Shown here in pieces: positions 15,129 to 23,700 of a stretch of 34,153 nucleotides of DNA. The DNA is from an uncultured Burkholderiales bacterium (lineage in GTDB: Bacteria > Pseudomonadota > Gammaproteobacteria > Burkholderiales > Burkholderiaceae_E): positions 1-34,153 of the forward strand of contig CADEEH010000046.1 of assembly GCA_902826305.1 (NCBI GenBank), read 5' to 3'. Numbering within the stretch: position 1 is the stretch's first letter; every line of letters starts with the position of its first letter. A program made the position numbers and the translations under genes. Under the pieces are notes generated by a model. That model saw nothing but the letters and a program-made list of their open reading frames with translations, was not told where the DNA came from and made no database searches.

Positions 15129-17171
15129 TCACACCCGGAGGAACTCCTCGCGGCCACCGAGCCACCGATCCAGGTGGCGGGCCGCGTGGTCGGGAAAATC
15201 CCGCAGCATCACCGCCGCCAGGTCCCGTGCAAGGTCGATCCACTCGCTGTCGCGCTGCAGGTCGGCGAAGCGCAGCAGCGCCGTGCCCGACTGCCGGGCA
15301 CCGAGGAACTCGCCGGGCCCGCGCAGCTCGAGATCGCGCCGCGCGATCTCGAAGCCGTCGGCACTCTCGTAGACCACCCGCAGCCGGTCGCGTGCACCCG
15401 GTGACAGCGGAGGTTTGTACAACAACACACAAGTGCTCTCGGCCGAGCCCCGCCCGACCCGACCGCGCAGCTGGTGCAGCTGCGACAGGCCGAAGCGCTC
15501 GGCGTGTTCGATCACCATCAGCGATGCGTTCGGCACGTCGACGCCGACCTCGATCACCGTCGTCGCCACCAGCAGATCGGTCCCGCCGGCGACGAACGCG
15601 TCCATCGCCGCCTGCCGGTCGGCCGGGGACAGACGCCCGTGCACCAGTCCGACGCGCAACGGGGCCAGTTCCTCGGCCAGCGTCTGGTGGGTCTGCACCG
15701 CCGTCTGCAGCTGCAGCGCCTCGCTCTCTTCGATCAGCGGGCACACCCAGTACACCTGGCGCCGTTCGGCGGCGGCCTGACGCACGCGAGCGATCACCTC
15801 GTCCCGGCGCGCCTGCGACACGAGTCGTGTACGCACCGGCGTGCGCCCCGGCGGCAATTCGTCGATCACCGAGACGTCCAGGTCGGCGTAGTAGGACATC
15901 GCCAGCGTGCGTGGAATCGGCGTCGCGCTCATCATCAGCTGGTGCGGCACCGACCCGCCGTGTGCCTGCTTCGCCCGCAACGCCAGGCGTTGTGCAACCC
16001 CGAAGCGATGCTGTTCATCGACGATCACCAGGCCCAGCCGTGGCAGCTCGACACCGGCCTCGAGCAGGGCGTGGGTGCCGACCAGCAGGTCGACGTCTCC
16101 GGCCGCCGCAGCCTCGAGAACCGCGCGCTTGTCGGCCGCCTTCTGCGATCCGGCCAGCCACGCGCAACGGATGTCCGCCGACGCGAGCAGCGGCGACAGC
16201 TTGCGGAAGTGCTGCTCGGCCAGGATCTCGGTGGGTGCCATCAGGGCGGCCTGCAGCCCGCTGCCCTTGCACTGCGCAGCCGCGAGCGCCGCGACCAAAG
16301 TCTTGCCGCTGCCGACATCCCCTTGCAGCAGCCGGTTCATCGGATGGGTTCCGACCAGATCCTCGCCGACCTCGCGCCAGACCCGAAGCTGCGCGGCGGT
16401 CGGCGCGAACGGCAACGACTTCAACAGGCGTGCGGCGAGATCGCGTCCGCCGAACGACGGCGCCGACTGTGCGGCACGCGACTGCCGCGCTCGCCGCAAC
16501 GACAACTGCTGCGCGAGCAGCTCGTCGAGGATCACCCGTCGCCACGCCGGCGCGCTGCGGTCCTCGAGTGCGTCGACCGAGGTGCCGGCCGGCGGCGCGT
16601 GCAGGTCGCGCAGCGCGTGCATCAGCGAGGGCAGTGCCAGCCGCTCGACCCAGGCCGATGGCAGCGTCTCGTCCCAGTCGATCGACGCGAGCGCTTCGGC
16701 GACGGCCCCGCGCAGCACCGGCTGGCTGATGCCCGCCACCGTCGGATACACGGGCGTGAGCCGGTCGGGAAGCGGTTCGCCGGATCGCACCAGCCGGTAC
16801 ACCGGATGCACGAGTTCGACACCCAGCAGTCCGCCGCGGGCCTCGCCGTGGGCGCGCACGCGGCGGCCGGCGACGAACTGGCGCACCTGCGAGCCGTAGA
16901 AGTGCAGGAAACGCAGCGTCAGGGTCGCGGTGCCGTCGCCGATCTCGACGACCAGCATCCGACGCGGCCGAGGCACCACTTCGCCGCGCAACACCTCACC
17001 TTCGACCTGCACGTGCAGACCGGGCAGTACCGAGGCGATCGGCACGATCCGGGTCAGGTCTTCGTAGCGAAGCGGCAGGTGCAGCAGCAGGTCCGCCTGG
17101 CGACGGATGCCGAGTCGCGAGAACCGGTCGGCATCGGTCACCACTTTCCCGTTGCGCGAGCGACCGGCCAT
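15129..17171 (-). CDS. recG: ATP-dependent DNA helicase RecG
   Basis: The 680-residue product contains the N-terminal OB-type wedge domain (LPLRYEDLTRIVP onward) and a superfamily 2 helicase core. Walker A is LLQGDVGSGKT with Lys near 290, followed by DEQH (VIVDEQHRFG), motif III SATPIPRTL, VHGRLSPADRQ, VIEVGVDVPNA and motif VI QLRGRVGRG. RecG drives fork reversal and branch migration at stalled forks and R-loops. The length agrees with the family. I chose ATG at 17171 (MAGRSRNGKV); a GTG at 17231 would add 20 low-complexity residues and bring the start within 10 bases of the ridA stop. The gene lies between ridA and oxyR on the same strand. Confidence 0.95.
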   Translation of the reverse strand: MAGRSRNGKVVTDADRFSRLGIRRQADLLLHLPLRYEDLTRIVPIASVLPGLHVQVEGEVLRGEVVPRPRRMLVVEIGDGTATLTLRFLHFYGSQVRQFVAGRRVRAHGEARGGLLGVELVHPVYRLVRSGEPLPDRLTPVYPTVAGISQPVLRGAVAEALASIDWDETLPSAWVERLALPSLMHALRDLHAPPAGTSVDALEDRSAPAWRRVILDELLAQQLSLRRARQSRAAQSAPSFGGRDLAARLLKSLPFAPTAAQLRVWREVGEDLVGTHPMNRLLQGDVGSGKTLVAALAAAQCKGSGLQAALMAPTEILAEQHFRKLSPLLASADIRCAWLAGSQKAADKRAVLEAAAAGDVDLLVGTHALLEAGVELPRLGLVIVDEQHRFGVAQRLALRAKQAHGGSVPHQLMMSATPIPRTLAMSYYADLDVSVIDELPPGRTPVRTRLVSQARRDEVIARVRQAAAERRQVYWVCPLIEESEALQLQTAVQTHQTLAEELAPLRVGLVHGRLSPADRQAAMDAFVAGGTDLLVATTVIEVGVDVPNASLMVIEHAERFGLSQLHQLRGRVGRGSAESTCVLLYKPPLSPGARDRLRVVYESADGFEIARRDLELRGPGEFLGARQSGTALLRFADLQRDSEWIDLARDLAAVMLRDFPDHAARHLDRWLGGREEFLRV

Positions 17172-17241
17172 GCGTGAGGAATCCGCTGACGTGGCGCGCC
17201 GGTCGCCGCGTCCCGACGCCCGGGCCGGCACGCCGGGGCCG

Positions 17242-17625
17242 CTACGACAGCGTGAGGATCGCCTCGACCTCGAACTGCGCGCCGCGCGGCAATCCGGCGA
17301 CCTCGACCGTCGAGCGAGACGGATACGGCGCCGCGAAGTATTTCTGCATGATCTCGTTGACCTTCGGAAAGTGGCTGAGGTCCGTCAGGAACAACGTCAG
17401 CTTCACCGTGTCCGCGAGCGAGCCGCCGGCGGCTTCGGCCACCGCCCGCAGGTTCTGGAATGCCCGGTGCACCTGCGCCTCGAATCCGCCGTCGATCAAC
17501 TGGCCCGAGGCCGGATCGAGGGCGATCTGCCCGGACAGGAACACCATGTTGCCGACGTGGATCGCCTGTGAATACGGCCCGATCGCCGCGGGCGCGTTGG
17601 GGGTCGATACGACTTGCCTGGGCAT
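17242..17625 (-). CDS. ridA: RidA family 2-iminobutanoate/2-iminopropanoate deaminase
   Basis: The 127-residue protein is a full-length RidA. Key residues are Tyr18 in IGPYSQA, the catalytic Arg104 in YPSRSTVEVAGLPRGA, and Glu121 in FEVEAI. RidA hydrolyses reactive enamines/imines such as 2-aminoacrylate released by PLP enzymes, preventing damage to other PLP enzymes. The ATG at 17625 has GGAG eight bases upstream. It is the first gene of the minus-strand run ridA-recG-oxyR-cysM-eamA. The presence of a PLP-dependent cysteine synthase in the same run fits its protective role, though co-transcription across recG is not proven. Confidence 0.95.
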   Translation of the reverse strand: MPRQVVSTPNAPAAIGPYSQAIHVGNMVFLSGQIALDPASGQLIDGGFEAQVHRAFQNLRAVAEAAGGSLADTVKLTLFLTDLSHFPKVNEIMQKYFAAPYPSRSTVEVAGLPRGAQFEVEAILTLS

Positions 17626-17825
17626 GGGGAGGACTCCGTGTGCGGCCTGCGCCGGGCCGGTTCATGGCAAGCATACCAGCCGCATCGCGACTCTTCCCGG
17701 ATCCGGGAGTCACATCACGGTGCCGGCCGGCCGAGCCGGACGAAGCCGCCTTTTGCACGCCGCATGCGGGTTTCCTGATAGGCTTTGCGAGCGGAATGTC
17801 CCGCGACACTGGAAGGGAGGTGATC

Positions 17826-17987
17826 ATGTCTGGTCTATCGAGAGTCGCCGTTGGCGTGATCGCTCTTGCGTTCGCCGGCGCCGCGATGGCCTGCCCAGGT
17901 GGCGCAGCCAAGGACAAGTCGGCGCAATCGGGATCGTCACTGAGTTCCACGAAGTCGTCGCAGCCTGCGACGGACAAGCGGAGCTGA
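17826..17987 (+). CDS. Small exported peptide of unknown function
   Basis: This 53-residue frame starts with ATG at 17826 after an unusually strong Shine-Dalgarno (GGAAGGGAGG ending five bases upstream). Residues 1-22 form a signal peptide (VAVGVIALAFAGAAMA), probably cleaved before the only cysteine, Cys23. The site AMAC lacks the usual Leu/Val/Ile at -3, so lipidation is uncertain. The mature part (about 31 residues) is Ser/Lys/Gln-rich and looks disordered. A possible -35 box TTGCAC is at 17753-17758. A strong terminator lies 62 bases downstream, giving a self-contained short transcription unit. I do not recognise a family. Confidence 0.65.
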   Translation: MSGLSRVAVGVIALAFAGAAMACPGGAAKDKSAQSGSSLSSTKSSQPATDKRS

Positions 17988-18049
17988 CACCCCGCCCGCC
18001 ACGATCAGAATGATCTGCGCCGGGCAGTTGCTCGGTAGGAAAATCCTGC

Positions 18050-18079
18050 GGGGCCACCGGAGCGGTGGCCCCTTTTTTT
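18050..18079 (+). terminator. Strong rho-independent terminator
   Basis: A perfect 9-bp stem, GGGGCCACC and GGTGGCCCC, closes a GGAGC loop and is followed by seven Ts (18073-18079). It ends the short unit of the exported peptide and isolates the lipoprotein gene downstream. Confidence 0.95.
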
Positions 18080-18166
18080 CGGGCCCGCATCGGAATAGAC
18101 GGGGTCCGATCGCGTTGGCTCTCACGAGCGCCGGCCTACGAACGGCGCCGATCCGAGGAGACATGC

Positions 18167-18841
18167 ATGACATTCGCAGGGCGAACCATGACAGTCGCCG
18201 CGCTGGCCGCGGTGGTTGGTGTTTCTGCGTGCAGCACCGGCGGCACCCCCTCCCCGTCCTCGTCGGGGATGTCGTTCTTCGTCACCAGCACCGGCTCGGG
18301 CAAAGGGGCCGACTTCGGTGGCCTGGCGGGCGCCGACCGGCATTGCCAGGCGCTGGCGAGTGCCGCCGGCGCGGGCGGCAAGACCTGGCGGGCCTACCTG
18401 AGCAGCAGCGCCACGACCGGCGCACCGGCGGTCAACGCGCGCGACCGGATCGGCCGCGGGCCGTGGGTCAACGCCAAGGGCGACCTGGTCGCCCGCTCGG
18501 TGCAGGATCTGCACACGGCCAACGCGCTGTCCAAGCAGGTTTCGCTCACCGAAAAAGGTGGGCTGGTCAAGGGTCGCGGCGACACGCCGAACCAGCACGA
18601 CATCCTGACCGGCTCGCAGCCCGACGGCACCGCGTTCGCCGGACCCGAGGATCGCACCTGCGGCAACTGGACCCGCAGCGGCGACGGATCGGCGCAGGTC
18701 GGCCATCACGATCGGATCGGGCTGCGCGACGACGAGCCGTCGAAGTCGTGGAACTCGTCGCATCCGTCGCGTGGATGCAGCGACGAGGCGTTGCGCGGCA
18801 CCGGCGGCGCCGGGCTGTTGTACTGCTTCGCGGCCAACTGA
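18167..18841 (+). CDS. Lipoprotein resembling endostatin-like/DUF1554 proteins
   Basis: The 224-residue protein starts at ATG 18167 behind a GAGGAG ribosome site. It has a lipoprotein signal with lipobox VSAC and Cys22, then a Ser/Pro-rich tether to about residue 36. The mature domain carries GADFGGLAGADRHCQALA, TWRAYLSSS and NARDRIGRGPWVNAKG. A C-terminal half has cysteines in TCGNWT, RGCSDE and LYCFAAN. The G-x-x-GGLAGAD-x-x-C start and C-terminal cysteines recall the C-type-lectin-like fold of leptospiral endostatin-like (Len) proteins and DUF1554. A ligand-binding surface role is plausible but unproven. A weak promoter (TTGGCT 18115, TACGAA 18137) lies after the upstream terminator. Confidence 0.75.
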   Translation: MTFAGRTMTVAALAAVVGVSACSTGGTPSPSSSGMSFFVTSTGSGKGADFGGLAGADRHCQALASAAGAGGKTWRAYLSSSATTGAPAVNARDRIGRGPWVNAKGDLVARSVQDLHTANALSKQVSLTEKGGLVKGRGDTPNQHDILTGSQPDGTAFAGPEDRTCGNWTRSGDGSAQVGHHDRIGLRDDEPSKSWNSSHPSRGCSDEALRGTGGAGLLYCFAAN

Positions 18842-18859
18842 GCCGGCGCGTCCGCCCGC

Positions 18860-19390
18860 TCAGCCCCCGGGGTCCGCGTCCGGTGTCCGGCCGGGCCTCG
18901 TGGTTTCGCTCTGTGCCGGTTCCGTCCCGATGACCTTGATCATCCGGATGCCGTCCTCGACGCCGAGATAACGGCGCGCGACCTGCTCCTGCTCGACGAA
19001 ACCGAGCTGCCGGTAGAACGCCCGCGCTCCTTCATTACGCACCCGCGCCTCGAGGTGGATCGTGCCGATGCCGGCGACCCTGACGGTCGTCTGCAGCCAG
19101 CCGAGCAGCGCCGTGCCGACACCCTGCCGGCGCCATTGCTCCTCGACCGCGAACAGCCACAGGTGTGCATCCCGTTCCTCGTATTTCATCAGCGCGAAAC
19201 CGGCGCGTTGCCCGTGCAGCCGGGCAACGATCACGTTGACCGTCGGATCGGCGATGCAGCGCATGACCCGCGGCGGCGTCCAGCGCCACGGCAGATCGTG
19301 TTCGATCGCAACCTTCGACAACTCGGCGATCGGCTCCGCATCCTGCGGGCCGGCCAGCACGATCTGCAGCGGCGATGACGGGTCGGGCAT
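18860..19390 (-). CDS. GNAT-family N-acetyltransferase
   Basis: The 176-residue protein is a single GNAT domain. The acetyl-CoA-binding motif A is FAVEEQWRRQGVGTALLGWL (R-x-x-G-x-G/A pattern), preceded by strand residues GFALMKYEERDAHLWLF and followed by motif B LEARVRNEGARAFYRQLGFVE. The C-terminal 20 residues are polar and probably disordered. The acceptor is unknown; small-molecule amines or protein N-termini are both possible. The ATG at 19390 is the only convincing start. Its upstream region holds a 39-bp tandem repeat, so where its promoter lies is unclear. It is convergent with the lipoprotein gene, only 18 bases apart. Confidence 0.9.
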   Translation of the reverse strand: MPDPSSPLQIVLAGPQDAEPIAELSKVAIEHDLPWRWTPPRVMRCIADPTVNVIVARLHGQRAGFALMKYEERDAHLWLFAVEEQWRRQGVGTALLGWLQTTVRVAGIGTIHLEARVRNEGARAFYRQLGFVEQEQVARRYLGVEDGIRMIKVIGTEPAQSETTRPGRTPDADPGG

Positions 19391-19433
19391 GCAACGATGG
19401 TAACGGATCGGCCGGCATCGTGGCGGCGATGGG

Positions 19434-19511
19434 GCGAGCAGGCCCGAGTTGCGTGCAAGGAGCGCAAGCGTAGCGAGCAGGCCCGAGTTGCGCGGGAGGA
19501 GCGCAAGCGTA
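19434..19511. repeat. Two adjacent 39-bp tandem copies between GNAT and TAXI genes
   Basis: Copy one (19434-19472) and copy two (19473-19511) begin GCGAGCAGGCCCGAGTTGCG and end GGAGCGCAAGCGTA. They differ at three positions in the middle. The 39-bp period equals 13 codons, so every frame across it gives a 13-residue repeat, but no recognisable protein. It lies only in intergenic sequence. Confidence 0.85.
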
Positions 19512-19547
19512 CGAGGAGTACGCTGAGCACCGCAACGCCCAAATCGG

Positions 19548-19576
19548 GACGCGCAGTAGCTTTGAGACAGGTTCTA
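19548..19576 (+). repeat. Dispersed intergenic element, copy A
   Basis: A 29-bp stretch starting GACGCGCAG and ending AGGTTCTA. It matches the complement of 28783-28811 at 23 of 29 positions, with both ends conserved. Its last three bases (19574-19576) are the complement of the TAG stop of the TAXI gene, so the element abuts or defines that gene's 3' end. Confidence 0.6.
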
Positions 19577-20548
19577 ACGCAGGCCGCGCTCGGCGAAGCA
19601 CCGCCTTGCCCCGTCATGCAGCGGAGCACCGACCGCGTTGGCCGCCATCGCGGCCGATGTCAGGCCGCCCAGCACCGGATGGGCCATCCGGAATGCGCCG
19701 ACATCGTCGACCACCGCACGGGCCACCGTGTAGACCAGGTCGCCCGGTGTCGAGGCGCGGGCGACCAGCACGGTCTGGGCGCCGAAAGTCACCACCGATT
19801 GCCGGTTGTTGGCGTAGGTGCCGCCGGGGATCGTGACCAGGTTCAGGTCCGGCCGCTGCGGCACCGTCTTCTCGAGGTACGGGCCGGTCAGCGACATCAG
19901 CCGTGCGTCACAGGCCGCCGTCGCCTTGCGCACCGCTTCGTTCGGGTGACCGACGGTGATCACCGCGGCATCGATCTGGCCCGCGCACAGCGCACCCGCC
20001 GGGTCGGCGAACGCGGCGGTCCGGATCTTGACGAAATCACCCGGCGTGATGCCCAGGCTGTCGAAATAGTCCTCGGCCGCGAGACGGCCGACGGGATCGT
20101 TGCCGTACCCGACGCGCCGGCCCTTCAGATCGGAGACCGTCCGCAACGTCCCCGGCCGGACCAGCACGGTCAGCGGCTGCGGATTCAGTCCGAAGACCAC
20201 GCGCAGGTCGGCGACCGGCTCACCGGCGAACGACTTCTGGCCGAGTTGTGCGTGGCGCAGCACGTCCGAGGAGGCGAGCGCGAAATCGGCCTTGAAGTCG
20301 CGCAGCAGCTTCAGCGATTCGACCGAACCGGCCGCCACGACGACCCGGCAACCCAATCCGTGCCGGGCCCGATCGGCGGCGAGCATCGCGCAGACCGCCG
20401 AAGCGGTCGCATGGCTGTCGCTTCCCGGCGAACCGGCGACGATGCCGATCGTGCGTTCAGCCGCCGGCGCGCCGGCCGGCTGCATCGCCGCGACAGCCAA
20501 CACGGCCGCCAGGCCGACACGCCATCGACTGGACTTCGAGGATTTCAA
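19574..20548 (-). CDS. TAXI-family TRAP transporter solute-binding protein
   Basis: From TTG at 20548 the product is 324 residues, with a signal peptide (WRVGLAAVLAVAAM to about residue 29, ending APAAE). The mature domain has the TAXI features GIVAGSPGSDSHATASAVCAML, GSVESLKLLRDFKADFALASSD, DLKGRRVGYGNDP and a late GGTYANN. TAXI proteins are periplasmic binders for TRAP transporters, often for glutamate or other carboxylates. The open frame continues to an ATG at 20698, but that extension is unlike a signal peptide. No TRAP membrane subunit (DctM/fused DctQM) is visible in the window, so this is an orphan binder here. A possible promoter is TTGAAG/GGTAAT (20717-20691, minus strand). Confidence 0.85.
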   Translation of the reverse strand: MKSSKSSRWRVGLAAVLAVAAMQPAGAPAAERTIGIVAGSPGSDSHATASAVCAMLAADRARHGLGCRVVVAAGSVESLKLLRDFKADFALASSDVLRHAQLGQKSFAGEPVADLRVVFGLNPQPLTVLVRPGTLRTVSDLKGRRVGYGNDPVGRLAAEDYFDSLGITPGDFVKIRTAAFADPAGALCAGQIDAAVITVGHPNEAVRKATAACDARLMSLTGPYLEKTVPQRPDLNLVTIPGGTYANNRQSVVTFGAQTVLVARASTPGDLVYTVARAVVDDVGAFRMAHPVLGGLTSAAMAANAVGAPLHDGARRCFAERGLR

Positions 20549-20727
20549 CGCTGGCTGTCCCGGGTCGCGTGACGCGGCCGCATCACTTCTTCGGACGAAC
20601 CCGAGGTTAACGGTCAAGACCCGGCACTTCGGCCAGGTACCGATCGGCGGCGGCGCGAGCAGGACGAACGGCATCGGAGTTCCCGGTTGAATTACCATCG
20701 GAGCTTCCCCGCTTCAAACCCGCATCC

Positions 20728-23700
20728 ATGCCGGACTCCGATCGTCCCGGGCAGCGCCGACCCATTCGCATCCGGGGCGCGCGCCAGAACAACCTGAAGG
20801 CACTCGACCTCGACATCCCCACCGGGGAACTGGTGGTGGTCACCGGTGTGTCGGGCTCGGGCAAGTCCTCGCTGGTGTTCGACACGTTGTACGCCGAGGG
20901 CCAGCGACGCTACGTGGAGACGTTCTCCGCGTATGCCCGCCAGTTCCTCGACCGGATGGACAAGCCGCAGGTCGACCGGATCGACGGGGTGCCACCGGCG
21001 ATCGCGATCGACCAGACCAATCCGGTCCGCACGTCGCGCTCGACCGTCGGCACGATGACCGAACTGAACGACCACCTGAAGCTGCTGTTCGCGCGCGCGG
21101 CGATCGTGTATTGCCGCTGCTGCGGTCGGCCGGTGCGTCGCGACACCGTCGCCAGCATCCGCGACAGCCTCGCCGGCCGCCTCGCCGACGCCGGCGAGTC
21201 GAGGGTCGTGCTGACCTTCCCGGTGTCGATCCCGGCGAACTTCACCGAGGCGGAGGTCGAACAGTACCTGTCGGCGCAGGGGTATACGCGGGTGCACGGC
21301 CGCCACGCCGACGACGACGGCCACGCCCACACGCTGGACGTGGTCCAGGATCGCTTCCGCTTCGACAGCGTCGATCCGGCCAGGCTCGCCGAGGGGCTCG
21401 AGGCCGCGCTGGCCCGCGGGCATGGCCGGCTGACCGTGCACCTGTCCGACGCGACCGGCGACGAACGGACGTGGCGTTATTCGAGTGCGCTCGCCTGCGC
21501 CGACTGCGGCATCACCTACGCGGATCCGGTACCGAGCCTGTTTTCGTTCAATTCGCCGTTGGGCGCCTGTGAATCGTGCCGCGGATTCGGCCGCGTGATC
21601 GGCATCGACATGGGCCTGGTGATCCCGGACGAATCACGCACCCTCGCCCAGGGTGCGGTCAAGCCGTGGCAGACCGCGAGCTTCAAGGAGTGCCAGAGCG
21701 AACTGCGCAAGTACGCGCCGCGGGCGGGTGTGCCGCTCGATGTGCCGTGGCGCGATCTCGACGAGGCCGACCGGCGCTGGGTGCTCGACGGCGATCCGGC
21801 GTGGACCGGCGACTGGCGACGCCAGTGGTACGGCGTGCGCCGGTTCTTCGACTGGCTGGAGAGCAAGGCCTACAAGATGCACATTCGTGTGCTGCTGTCG
21901 CGGTACCGCGCCTACACGCCGTGTGCCGCCTGCGGTGGCGCGCGACTCAAGCCCGACGCTCTGCTGTGGCGCATCGGCTCGCGTGCCGAGGCCGATGCGG
22001 CACTGGACGAAGGTGGCGGCCGCTATGCCCGCTTCAGGCCGGCCGCGGTCCAGTGGAGCGACGAGACGCTCGCGACCCGCCCCGGGTTGTCGATCCACGA
22101 CCTCGTGCTGCTGCCGATCGAACGGGTACGGCGCTTCTTCGGTGAACTTTCGCTGCCGGCCCCGCTGGACGAGGCGACCGACCTGCTGCTGACCGAGATC
22201 CGCACGCGGCTCGTGTACCTGATCGAGGTCGGGCTCGGCTACCTGACACTCGACCGGCAGTCGCGCACGTTGTCCGGCGGCGAGGTGCAGCGGATCAACC
22301 TGACCACCGCGCTCGGCACCTCGCTGGTCAACACGCTGTTCGTCCTCGACGAGCCGTCGATCGGCCTGCATCCACGCGACATCGGCCGGATCGCCGCGGT
22401 CATGCAGCGGCTGCGCGACGCCGGCAATTCGCTTGTCGTCGTCGAACACGACCCGCAGATCATGCTGGCGGCCGACCGTGTGCTCGACATCGGGCCCGGC
22501 CCGGGTGAACGCGGCGGCCGCATCGTGTTCTACGGCACGCCGCAGGCGCTGCGCGCCGGCCCGACGCTGACCGGCCAGTACCTGTCGAACCGGCGCCACG
22601 TCGACAGCGCGCCGCGGCGGGCGGTGCTGCCATCGACGCCGAAACTGATCGTCAGCGGCGCCCGCGAGCACAACCTGAAGGGTGTCGACGTCGAGATCCC
22701 GCTCGGCCGGTTCGTCGTGCTGACCGGTGTCTCGGGCAGCGGCAAGTCGACGCTGATGCAGGACGTGCTGCTGCCGGCGCTGCTCAAGCGCAAGGGCCGA
22801 CCGACCGAGATGCCCGGAGACCACGACGCGGTGCTCGGCGACGAACGCATCGACGACGTGGTGTTCGTCGACCAGTCGCCGATCGGCAAGACCGCGCGCT
22901 CGAACCCGGTCAGCTACGTCGGCGGGTTCGACCTGATCCGCAAGCGGTTCGCCGCGTTGCCCGAGGCGCGCGAACGCGGCTACACGCCGGGGACGTTCAG
23001 CTTCAATTCCGGCGACGGCCGCTGCCCGACCTGCGGCGGCAACGGCTTCGAACACGTCGAGATGCAGTTCCTTTCGGACGTCTACCTGCGCTGCCCGGAC
23101 TGCGACGGGCGACGGTACCGGCCCGAGATCCTCGAACTCAGGCTCGACGGCCGTTCGATCGCCGACGTGCTGGACCTGACGGTGAGCGAGGCGCTGGCCG
23201 CATTCGGCGACGACCGCGAGCTGGGCACGGTGCTGCGTCCGCTGTCGGATGTCGGGCTGGACTACCTGAAACTCGGCCAGCCGGTGCCCACGTTGTCCGG
23301 CGGCGAGGCGCAGCGGCTCAAGCTCGCCGGATTCCTCGCCGAGGCTGCCGGCCGCACCGTCGCCGAGCGCAAGCGGCGCAACGGCGGCCTCGGCTCGCTG
23401 TTCCTGTTCGACGAACCGACCACCGGTCTTCACTTCGACGACATCGCACGGCTGCTCAAGGCGCTGCGCAAGCTGATCGATGCCGGACACTCGCTGCTTG
23501 TCATCGAACACAACCTCGACGTGATCCGCGCGGCCGACTGGGTGATCGACCTCGGCCCCGAGGGGGGTGATGCCGGCGGACGGGTGGTCGCGATCGGCAC
23601 GCCCGATGACCTGAAGGCGGCCGATGCCTCGTACACCGGCCGTGCGCTGGCCGACTACGAACGCCAGCTTGCGCAACCGATGACCTCGGCGGCGGACGCA

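Noticed and set aside
18010-18933. 307-residue plus-strand frame across the terminator and lipoprotein gene
   Set aside because: It runs through the strong intrinsic terminator and is out of frame with the lipobox-bearing lipoprotein, which has a good ribosome site.
19434-19511. Possible CRISPR or mini-array
   Set aside because: There are only two copies, joined without spacers, and no cas genes.
19397-20572. 391-residue plus-strand frame containing two 13-residue basic repeats
   Set aside because: The repeat comes from the 39-bp tandem DNA repeat, and the rest is antisense to the TAXI solute-binding gene.
20549-20698. Extended N-terminus of the TAXI protein from ATG at 20698
   Set aside because: The extra 50 residues are not signal-like, and a proper signal peptide begins just after TTG at 20548.
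20549-20727. LexA/SOS box upstream of uvrA
   Set aside because: No CTGT-N8-ACAG or close variant is present between the divergent TAXI and uvrA genes.
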